A model generated the notes under the pieces. That model had not been told where the DNA came from. It was given only the letters and a program-made list of their open reading frames with translations, and made no database searches. This document shows positions 51,044 through 64,000 of a stretch of 64,000 nt of DNA, piece after piece. Position 1 is the first letter of the stretch, and the number at the start of each line of letters is the position of its first letter. The position numbers were made by a program, and so were the translations under genes. The stretch comes from Leptospira ainazelensis (GTDB lineage Bacteria > Spirochaetota > Leptospiria > Leptospirales > Leptospiraceae): NCBI RefSeq assembly GCF_016918785.1, contig NZ_JAFFPT010000025.1:170001-234000 (forward strand). Reading direction: 5' to 3'.

Positions 51044-52123
51044 CTATTCAGTATCGACCCATCTCTCCAAGGAAATAAGCAAAGAAGAAATATCTTCGGA
51101 ACAATACAGAAGCGCGGTTCTCGAATCTCGGAACATCTGCTGCTGGTTGTAGGCGAGTTGTTTGATATGATTGTCGTTTTTTGTGTTCAGAACATTCAGA
51201 GTGTTGAGGACCATTTTTTTCAGTTTTTGAATCAGGCCCAACATCATCTCCTGCATTTCCCAGAGAGTCACCAATTTGAGTTTTTCGCTGTCCAAGGTTT
51301 TGGATTGGAGAAGCTGTTTTCTCGAAGATTCATACTTCGCGGTGTAGTAATTCACGGATCTCGGATACGTTGTCAGTTCCTTGTGGTAGTTTAGAATTTT
51401 GTCCAGTTTCTGAAAGAATTCTATATCGAATTCGCGGTTTAGATTTCCGATGATGTTTTTGTTCTCGGAAGGATCGCCCGTAATCTCGAAAATTTTAGAA
51501 TTCTGAAGGTTGTTCAAAACGGAATGGATTCTTTCTTTGATCTTTGTCAGATCCGAAATTCTTTTTTCAACGATGTTTGTTTCTCCGGGAGAAGAGGAAC
51601 CGAATTCGATCTTAAAGGAAGAATCTTTGGATTCTTTGTAAGAAGAAGCGGATGGGGAAGAATGTTCCATGATATTCAGATCCATTCTTCCCAGATCGAG
51701 AGTTGTGTTATCCTTTGCCTTTGTCTGATCCCAGGCCGGTTCTTGGAAGATGCTCTGTTGAACGGCGCCTTCGTTGATCATCTGCGATTCGTTAGGTTTC
51801 GGAATTTTAACCGAAGACTGTTGTTGAGTCTTTGCGATGATTTCTTGAAGCGTAATTTTTCCCATACCGGGAGTTAACGGTTTTGAACCTTGTTTTTTTT
51901 GAACCGGAGCGGAAGAAGGTTTGTGAATCTGAGTCGCGCCTTTTGTGGGAGATTCGAGCGTAATTCTAACAAACTCGGCTCTTCTCGTATTTCGATTGAA
52001 TCTGAGCGCGAATCGATTTCCCTGTTTATCGATAAATTTCTGATTGAGTTGATCTAAGGAAAGCGCGTTTGGATCCACAGAAGAGATGGAATCGACGACG
52101 ATGTATTCGGATCTTTTGATCAT
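51044..52123 (-). CDS. Protein of unknown function with a disordered centre (GT2 operon)
   Basis: 359 residues. A compact N-terminal domain (about 1-60) is followed by a Gln/Ser/Pro-rich region (about 60-190) that looks disordered, and a helical coiled-coil-like C-terminal part (about 200-350: LTKIKERIHSVLNNLQNSK, LWEMQEMMLGLIQKLKK). Overlaps the upstream gene by 4 nt. No family recognised. The build suggests an assembly or scaffold role rather than an enzyme. Confidence 0.65.
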   Translation of the reverse strand: MIKRSEYIVVDSISSVDPNALSLDQLNQKFIDKQGNRFALRFNRNTRRAEFVRITLESPTKGATQIHKPSSAPVQKKQGSKPLTPGMGKITLQEIIAKTQQQSSVKIPKPNESQMINEGAVQQSIFQEPAWDQTKAKDNTTLDLGRMDLNIMEHSSPSASSYKESKDSSFKIEFGSSSPGETNIVEKRISDLTKIKERIHSVLNNLQNSKIFEITGDPSENKNIIGNLNREFDIEFFQKLDKILNYHKELTTYPRSVNYYTAKYESSRKQLLQSKTLDSEKLKLVTLWEMQEMMLGLIQKLKKMVLNTLNVLNTKNDNHIKQLAYNQQQMFRDSRTALLYCSEDISSLLISLERWVDTE

Positions 52124-52503
52124 AAGGATCCGTCCTCGGAAATTATGAAATTTTTCTCATACAAAGATTTATCAGAAACGAATAAATTCGGAACCGGTTG
52201 TAAGTAAAATTCCAAATAGGTGTTTTGTAGAATTTCTTCCATTACTGAATAGATCGAACGGGATCTATTTAGACAATACTCAAAGATTTGTAAATAAGAA
52301 GTTTCTCGAATTATAAAAGAGGCGGAAACTTTCTTTTGTTCCATCGTCAAAAAACACCTCCCAGAATCCTCAAAATCCTGCAGGAAACGAATTCCAAGTT
52401 CTGCAAGTTCCGAAAGATCGATGTTCTCTTTTTGAAGACGGGAAAAAAAGCCAGGATCCAAAGAGATCGTTAGAAAAATATTTCCAAACTGATTTTGTCG
52501 CAT
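52120..52503 (-). CDS. Small protein of unknown function, first gene of the GT2 operon
   Basis: 127 residues from ATG 52503 (minus strand). I prefer this start because AGAGAGGT lies 6 nt upstream; the longer frame to 52629 has no such site and would leave only 20 bases to the rpsT start. Product MRQNQFGNIFLTISLD..., with acidic helices and IIRETSYLQIFEYCL. Not recognised. Confidence 0.65.
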   Translation of the reverse strand: MRQNQFGNIFLTISLDPGFFSRLQKENIDLSELAELGIRFLQDFEDSGRCFLTMEQKKVSASFIIRETSYLQIFEYCLNRSRSIYSVMEEILQNTYLEFYLQPVPNLFVSDKSLYEKNFIISEDGSL

Positions 52504-52649
52504 TTTTATACCTCTCTCTAACCGGTTCCGGAGGGATTTCTTACGGATCGGAAAAGAGGTCGGGAGTACGGAATTTTGCAGGAATTCATTTGACAGAGGG
52601 GAAGGTACAGAAAACCTGGAATCACTCATTCGATAGGAAGTATTAAGCC

Positions 52650-52922
52650 TTGGCTAATATTAAGTCTTCAGAAAAGGACATTCGGAGAACAAAACGTAGA
52701 AATGCGGCGAATTCTCAGAATCGGTCCAGGCTCAGAACTCAGGCAAAAAAAGTTCTGAAAGCCATCAAAGATAAAGACCAGAACGCGGCTACCGCTCTAT
52801 TTGTAGAGTATACCTCTCTTCTGGACAAAGCTGCAAAAACAAACCTGATTCACTTCAAAAACGCAGACAGAAAAAAAAGCAGAATGGCAAAACGCCTGAA
52901 CGCAACTTCTGCTCCAGCATAA
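52650..52922 (+). CDS. rpsT: 30S ribosomal protein S20
   Basis: 90 residues. ANIKSSEKDIRRTKRRNAANSQNRS at the start (shown in part) and KNADRKKSRMAKRLNA at the end are diagnostic. Binds 16S rRNA in early 30S assembly. The start codon is TTG, as in E. coli rpsT, where the poor start is part of autoregulation; the same is possible here. TTGACA at 52590-52595 could be a -35 element, but no good -10 follows. tRNA-Val lies 16 nt downstream. Confidence 0.96.
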   Translation: MANIKSSEKDIRRTKRRNAANSQNRSRLRTQAKKVLKAIKDKDQNAATALFVEYTSLLDKAAKTNLIHFKNADRKKSRMAKRLNATSAPA

Positions 52923-52937
52923 AAAACGGAATTATAG

Positions 52938-53012
<75 letters not shown>

Positions 53013-53044
53013 ATAGTTTTCTTCCGGAAAACACCCCAACCTCT

Positions 53045-54427
<1,383 letters not shown>

Positions 54428-54428
54428 T

Positions 54429-56261
<1,833 letters not shown>

Positions 56262-56265
56262 GATC

Positions 56266-57312
56266 ATGCCGAAGATCCAGAGAATTCTCATCGATGAAAG
56301 AGAAGTTCCCGCGGGTTTACGATCCCTTACTCGAATTCGTTCTTTTTCCGAGATTCGTAACGGAATTCTGAATACGATTCAGAGGACGAAAGAACTCTAT
56401 TCGGACGCGAAGATCTACTACATTCATTCCAATCCTGCCTTTCAACAGGCGTTTTTGGAAAGAAATTCTAAACTGCTTCCTTATGACGGAAAAGACGTGG
56501 ATTTGGTCTTATCGCCGGATTCTTGTCTTCCATGGAATCTGATCGACGGCACCGCAAAAAATATCGAGTCCGATCTCGGACTCAGTAAAGAGATTCAGAA
56601 ATGGATTCGAAAGATAAAAGTTAAGGCCAATCATTTTCACGTAGTCGGCAAATCCAAACATCTGCACGTTCACCCGTCCGCCGTAATTTATCCGGGAGTC
56701 GTTTTTGATACGACTTCGGGACCGATCGTCGTCGATAAGGATGCAAAGATAACTTCTTTTTCATTTATAGAAGGTCCGGTTTATATCGGACCCACTTCTC
56801 AAATCGATAACGCGAGAATTACCGGAGCGACGAGCATCGGCGCCACTTGTAGAATCGGCGGCGAAGTAGGAACTTCTCTCATAGGCGATTTTACGAATAA
56901 ACATCACGAAGGATTCTTAGGACATTCCATTGTAGGAAGTTGGGTAAACATCGGCGCTCTTGCGACAACTTCCGATTTGAAGAACAACTATGGGGTTGTC
57001 AAAATTCGGGAAGAGAACGACGAATGTATCACCGGTTCGATCAAGTTCGGATCCGTAATCGCTGATTATTCTAAGATCGCGATCGGCGTGATGTTGAATA
57101 CGGGAACCGTCGTGGATTTCGGATCGAACGTCGTCGCGTCTCGTGTGAGCGGCTACGTTTCTCCGTTTACTTGGGCCGAATCGGGACAACCTTACATTCT
57201 CGATTTATTCTTGAGGGACGCTCGAAAGATTATGGCGAGAAGAAATCGGGAACTCACGTTATCCGAAACGGAACTCATCCGTATCCTATACGAATCAAAA
57301 GTAAAAAAATAA
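56266..57312 (+). CDS. Alternative GlmU-like sugar nucleotidyl/acetyltransferase
   Basis: 348 residues. The N-terminal region (about 1-130) resembles the alternative bacterial GlmU pyrophosphorylase group (LRSLTRIRSFSEIRNGILNTIQRTKE, compare RPVAELRxGILTI). The C-terminal half (about 150-330) is a left-handed beta-helix with hexapeptide repeats (IEGPVYIGPTSQI, ATSIGATCRIGGEVG, KHHEGFLGHSIVG). By position after glmM and glmS it should complete UDP-GlcNAc synthesis. The canonical GxGTRMxP uridylyl motif is absent, as in the alternative family. Confidence 0.78.
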   Translation: MPKIQRILIDEREVPAGLRSLTRIRSFSEIRNGILNTIQRTKELYSDAKIYYIHSNPAFQQAFLERNSKLLPYDGKDVDLVLSPDSCLPWNLIDGTAKNIESDLGLSKEIQKWIRKIKVKANHFHVVGKSKHLHVHPSAVIYPGVVFDTTSGPIVVDKDAKITSFSFIEGPVYIGPTSQIDNARITGATSIGATCRIGGEVGTSLIGDFTNKHHEGFLGHSIVGSWVNIGALATTSDLKNNYGVVKIREENDECITGSIKFGSVIADYSKIAIGVMLNTGTVVDFGSNVVASRVSGYVSPFTWAESGQPYILDLFLRDARKIMARRNRELTLSETELIRILYESKVKK

Positions 57313-57330
57313 AAATCCGGAGGGTTCTCT

Positions 57331-58941
<1,611 letters not shown>

Positions 58942-59005
58942 AAAAAATTGCTTTCAAATTATAGATCCGGATTTATCTATTTCACTAATTTATTCCGGAA
59001 TCTTC

Positions 59006-59941
59006 ATGCAATTAAGAAATTATTTCCTTTTCTTTCTCTCTTTGTGTTTTCTTCCCTGGGGTTTGATGGGAGAATCCATCATTCTCAAAGATGGAACCAT
59101 CCTCAAAGGCCGAGTCGCGTCTCAGAATGCTCAAACCGTAGTCATTCAAACCGAGGATGGAAAGAAACAGGAATTCTCTAAGGTTCGAATTCTTAAAATT
59201 ATTTATAAAGACGTTTCGCAAGCGGAAGCCTTAAAGATCCAAAAAGAGGAAGAAGCAAAACTCGCGGAAAAAGAACAAAAGAAAAAAGAACAAGAAGATA
59301 AAAAGAAAGCCGAAGAAGAGCTGGCTAAGAAGAATCAGGAAGAATCCGAAAAACAAAAAAGAATAGAAAAGGAAGCAAAACTCGCCGAAACGAATCAGAA
59401 TGAGAAAGAACGTCTTGCAAGGATTCAACAAAGAGGTTTAGGACCTTGGAGCGTTGCTTGGAGATCGGCGGTCCTTCCGGGTTGGGGTCAATGGACCGAT
59501 GAAAGAAAAAAGCCCGCCATCGTTTATTCGGCTCTATTTTTCAGTTCGCTCTTTCTGGTCTATCGTCAGAACCAAATCTATAAAAATTCTGTAAAGGATC
59601 TGAATCATATCAACAATCCCTATGAAACCTTAATTCCGCCTCCGACATTTTCGGATCCGGTTGCACTCTATATTTATAGTCAGCCATTTGAAGACCAGAG
59701 AGATCGGGTCAATCAGAACTATCACAAGCTTCAACTCTCCATCACTTTCGCGGTTCTGGTGTATGCCGCTAATATTTTTGATGCTTACTTTTTTCACCCT
59801 CGTTTTGGAAAATCGGTAAGCAATCACTTGATCTTGGATTACAATCCGATGGCCCGCTTGGATTCTACTTACACTTCGAATTCCGCTTCCTTAGGGATAG
59901 AAACCTTTTGGAAATTTGGATTTCGCTTCCATTTAGAATAG
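59006..59941 (+). CDS. Membrane protein: LSm-like module, coiled coil, DUF5683-like C-terminus
   Basis: 311 residues from ATG 59006, chosen because it gives a clean signal sequence (NYFLFFLSLCFLPWGLMGE); the frame opens earlier inside the previous gene. Residues about 20-70 form an SIILKDGTILKGRV strand-rich module that recurs at the C-terminus of the Bor-OmpA protein. A Lys/Glu-rich coiled coil follows (about 75-140), then RSAVLPGWGQWTDERKKPAI and membrane helices as in DUF5683 envelope proteins. Function unknown. Confidence 0.72.
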   Translation: MQLRNYFLFFLSLCFLPWGLMGESIILKDGTILKGRVASQNAQTVVIQTEDGKKQEFSKVRILKIIYKDVSQAEALKIQKEEEAKLAEKEQKKKEQEDKKKAEEELAKKNQEESEKQKRIEKEAKLAETNQNEKERLARIQQRGLGPWSVAWRSAVLPGWGQWTDERKKPAIVYSALFFSSLFLVYRQNQIYKNSVKDLNHINNPYETLIPPPTFSDPVALYIYSQPFEDQRDRVNQNYHKLQLSITFAVLVYAANIFDAYFFHPRFGKSVSNHLILDYNPMARLDSTYTSNSASLGIETFWKFGFRFHLE

Positions 59942-60065
59942 AAGCAGTTTTTAGAATTTCTCAGCATCTTTTTCAGAGAAAAAGCAAAATCGACAAAAAT
60001 GCCTAAGATATAGGCAGAATGGAGTACTTTTTCATTCTTGGGAATTTCCGAGGATCGGAAAAGTT

Positions 60066-60120
60066 CCGGAGTTCCGACCTCAGCTCTCCTTTTGTCTCGG
60101 AAAAACGTAGGAACTCCCGC
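60066..60120. repeat. Two short-repeat elements upstream of amtB
   Basis: CCGGAGTTCCGACCT at 60066-60080 is the exact reverse complement of the AGGTCGGAACTCCGG copies near 49.3-49.5 kb. GTAGGAACTCC at 60107-60117 is the exact reverse complement of 49019-49029. Confidence 0.7.
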
Positions 60121-60169
60121 TTTTACGCAATTTTGGCTGCCTTTTAGAATTCTTAATTTATTATCCTCC

Positions 60170-60198
60170 TGGTACCAATCTTGCATTACTGTATGCAA
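60170..60198 (+). promoter_or_regulatory. Sigma-54-type promoter with overlapping inverted repeat, upstream of amtB
   Basis: TGGTACCAATCTTGCA at 60170-60185 matches the -24/-12 consensus TGGCAC-N5-TTGCA with one substitution and the required 10-nt spacing between GG and GC. A perfect inverted repeat TTGCAT-N6-ATGCAA (60181-60198) overlaps the -12 element and the expected start of transcription, so it could be an operator. A start near 60196 would leave a short leader to ATG 60210. Confidence 0.7.
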
Positions 60199-60201
60199 AT
60201 T

Positions 60202-61511
<1,310 letters not shown>

Positions 61512-61546
61512 TTTAAGTTACTGAAGAATTTTAATAAGGAGATTAT

Positions 61547-61891
61547 ATGAAATTAATCGTTGCTATCATTCAGCCACATAAACTTGAAGAGGTTAAGGCG
61601 GAATTGACTAAGAATGAGATCTATAGACTTACCGTGAGCGATGTTCAAGGTTACGGTCAGCAAAAAGGGAAAACGGAAGTTTTCCGTGGACATGAATATC
61701 AAGTGAACCTTCTCAGAAAAGTTCGTTTGGAAATCGCAGTAAACGACGAGTTCGTAAAACCGACAGTAGACGCGATTCTCAAAGCGGCTAAAACCGGGGA
61801 TGGGAAAATCGGAGACGGAAAGATTTTTATCACTCCGCTCGAAGATGTGATCCGTATCAGAACGGGAGAAAGAGGAAGTTCAGCTATCTGA
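61547..61891 (+). CDS. glnK: PII nitrogen regulatory protein (GlnK/GlnB)
   Basis: 114 residues. MKLIVAIIQPHKLEEVK start, T-loop with Tyr51 (RGHEYQVNLL) available for uridylylation, GDGKIGDGKIFI (B-loop, nucleotide site) and IRTGERG (C-loop). Senses ATP/ADP and 2-oxoglutarate and plugs AmtB. AAGGAG lies 7 nt before the ATG. A one-operon relationship with amtB is the normal arrangement and supports GlnK naming. Confidence 0.95.
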   Translation: MKLIVAIIQPHKLEEVKAELTKNEIYRLTVSDVQGYGQQKGKTEVFRGHEYQVNLLRKVRLEIAVNDEFVKPTVDAILKAAKTGDGKIGDGKIFITPLEDVIRIRTGERGSSAI

Positions 61892-61915
61892 TTTCTTTTT
61901 TCGAATCAAAAAATG

Positions 61916-61950
61916 AAGCCGGGGATTTAGAAACCCGGCTTTGTTTTTTT
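61916..61950 (+). terminator. Rho-independent terminator of amtB-glnK
   Basis: 8-bp perfect stem AAGCCGGG (61916-61923) with CCCGGCTT (61934-61941), a 10-nt loop, followed by TTGTTTTTTT. It lies 24 nt after the glnK stop. Confidence 0.88.
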
Positions 61951-62053
61951 CGTTTTTTGTAAACGCAATTCTCGTCGTCTTCCATCTCAAAAAGGGGAAA
62001 ACGTAGAAAATCAGTTTTTGAATTTCATGTTTAGTTTAAAATTCGATTCTTTC

Positions 62054-62914
62054 TTACTTAGTAAGAATCACGAATCGATCCTTTCCGGAAAGATCCTTTT
62101 CCATCTTTCCATTTGTCCAACCTTTGTCGATCGATTCCGTTACGAGAATATTCGCCAAGGAAGGAAGTGTTTCCATATAAAATTTTCCGCCCGGATTTAA
62201 GTAAGAATACGCCGCTTCGATCAGGTTCATCAGAAATTCTTTCGGATTTTCCAAAAAAAGAGCGAGATGTGGTTCGTAGTCGACGACGTCCTTCATCATC
62301 GATTCCTTGTCAGAATTCGGAATATAAGGGGGATTAGTCGCTATCAAATCGAATTTGGATTCCCGAGGAATGGAAGAGAATAAATCACTTTCAAAAAATT
62401 GAATGTGATTTGTGTCTCCCAAAATTTGGATCGTATTCTTCTCGGCGACTTCGAGAGCTTCTTTTGAAATATCACTAAGAGAAAGATTCCAATCGTTCCG
62501 AGCGATCTTGAGGCTGATTCCTATACAACCGCTCCCTGTACAAAGGTCCAAAACTTTAATTTCCTTAGCTTCGTCCTTAAAATCGAGAAGAATCTTTTCT
62601 ACGAGTTCTTCCGTTTCCGGTCTCGGAATCAGAACGTTCTCGTTTACGTAAAAAAGGGAATTGTAAAACGCCTTTTGTCCGGTAATATACGAAGTCGGTT
62701 TATTTTTGGACCTTTCCACGATCCTTTCTCTATACGCGTTTTTTTCGGTTTCGTTTAACAATCTTTCGAAGTTCACATACAATTTTACTCTTTGAAGATT
62801 CAAGAGGTCGGCTAAAAGGATTTCAGCGTCCAAGCGAGCGCTGGAAATTTCTTTCTTCTTTAAAAACTCTTCCGATTTTTTGAGGAGGGAAAGGATAGAA
62901 TCTGGATGTTGCAT
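62054..62914 (-). CDS. prmC: Release factor N5-glutamine methyltransferase PrmC (HemK)
   Basis: Methylates the Gln of the GGQ motif in RF1/RF2. 286 residues. N-terminal helical domain (about 1-85), SAM-binding motif VLDLCTGSGCIGISL near 120, and the diagnostic NPPYIP near 190. C-terminal SAM-fold completion (GGKFYMETL). No prfA upstream, unlike in many bacteria. A repeat-bearing gap separates it from tRNA-Arg. Confidence 0.94.
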   Translation of the reverse strand: MQHPDSILSLLKKSEEFLKKKEISSARLDAEILLADLLNLQRVKLYVNFERLLNETEKNAYRERIVERSKNKPTSYITGQKAFYNSLFYVNENVLIPRPETEELVEKILLDFKDEAKEIKVLDLCTGSGCIGISLKIARNDWNLSLSDISKEALEVAEKNTIQILGDTNHIQFFESDLFSSIPRESKFDLIATNPPYIPNSDKESMMKDVVDYEPHLALFLENPKEFLMNLIEAAYSYLNPGGKFYMETLPSLANILVTESIDKGWTNGKMEKDLSGKDRFVILTK

Positions 62915-62965
62915 TTTAGAGTCCTAACCTAATCCGCAAAACTGGCTGGAATCTCAAGATGGATC

Positions 62966-62981
62966 TGTCGGAATTCCGACA
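62966..62981. repeat. Perfect 16-nt palindrome
   Basis: TGTCGGAATTCCGACA, fully self-complementary, 52 bases upstream of the prmC start on the minus strand. Member of the dispersed repeat family. Confidence 0.8.
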
Positions 62982-63108
62982 AGTCCGCAGTGAAAATCGC
63001 GCGCCCCGCCCGATTTCGGGTGGAGGGGTGGGGGGTGGGAAAAATCGGGTGACTTTGCTCTATCATAAAATCATAATTTTGCAAGTAAAAAAGTCTCCTC
63101 TCCCTTTG

Positions 63109-63122
63109 GTCGGAATTCCGAC
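63109..63122. repeat. Perfect 14-nt palindrome
   Basis: GTCGGAATTCCGAC, identical to the core of 62966-62981 and 143 nt from it. The two palindromes bracket a G-rich stretch (GGTGGAGGGGTGGGGGGTGGG near 63020, quoted as seen in part). Confidence 0.8.
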
Positions 63123-63200
63123 AAAAATCATTCTTAAGCTCATCCGGATTCTGATATCCATCTCGGTTTGTAGACAAAGATACTTGTAAAGAAATGGGGG

Positions 63201-63945
<745 letters not shown>

Positions 63946-64000
63946 ATCAGGTGCTCATCTCCTTTGCTTTCAGTCTTGATTTCTGAGAAATGCTGTCTTT

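Noticed and set aside
51524..51877. 117-codon plus-strand frame opposite the GT2-operon gene
   Set aside because: Antisense shadow of a well-formed minus-strand gene, with Phe/Arg-rich composition typical of reverse-strand translation.

Overview
The window reads as chromosome from a pathogenic-clade Leptospira (Spirochaetes). Evidence: an LpxA of the 259-residue leptospiral type with GHDC catalytic His120; Leptospira-restricted families (two DUF1554 lipoproteins, one DUF1564-like protein); many lipoproteins with spirochete-type lipoboxes; moderate GC with AAGA/GGAA-rich coding; and a dispersed short repeat (AGGTCGGAANTCCGG and relatives) in the gaps. I did not assign a species. There is no prophage, CRISPR array, intact insertion sequence or rRNA operon. 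Two tRNAs are present, Val(TAC) and Arg(CCT).

Layout. 1-5 kb: 3' end of a DAHP synthase, a repeat-bearing gap, an orphan HPt protein, lpxA-galE, and a VanY-like carboxypeptidase. 5-10.5 kb: a small lipoprotein and a minus-strand operon, metallophosphoesterase > nucleotidyltransferase-like > zinc-ribbon membrane protein > recG. 10.6-18.3 kb: gpsA, a large secreted TPR-like protein, a CNNM/CBS protein, split coaC and coaB, murB. 18.3-29.3 kb: mostly minus-strand accessory genes (GAF-GGDEF cyclase, DUF1564-like, TetR, OmpA lipoprotein, DoxX-like, CBS, GT4, DUF5329, a putative porin, an isomerase, and a lipoprotein-esterase operon). 29.4-34.1 kb: an unusual cluster of an SAHH-like 819-aa protein, an atypical MDR dehydrogenase and a class II glutamine amidotransferase. 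34.2-38.1 kb: GT4-polA. 38.2-42.1 kb: a lipoprotein operon built from DUF1554, Bor-like and OmpA modules, then an aldo/keto reductase. 42.3-48.7 kb: a LamG lipoprotein, a frame-interrupted MEST-like hydrolase, PilZ, an OlsB-like acyltransferase and a PiT-like permease. 48.7-52.6 kb: a repeat-rich gap and a GT2 operon of unknowns. 52.6-64 kb: rpsT, tRNA-Val, glmM-glmS-alternative glmU, a carboxyltransferase, a DUF5683-like protein, amtB-glnK, prmC, tRNA-Arg and a Crp-like regulator.

How the genes fit together. GlmM, GlmS and the GlmU-like protein form a three-step UDP-GlcNAc route that feeds lipid A (LpxA) and peptidoglycan (MurB). AmtB and a PII protein form a nitrogen module behind a sigma-54-like promoter that carries a perfect inverted repeat. 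A diguanylate cyclase and a PilZ protein suggest c-di-GMP signalling. About fifteen products look exported or lipidated.

The most interesting items are: a pentanucleotide tract that puts a MEST-like hydrolase out of frame by exactly one repeat unit; an operon of two Bor-like lipoproteins, one fused to OmpA and to a small module also found in another gene here; the SAHH-like/MDR pair; and the dispersed palindromic repeat families.
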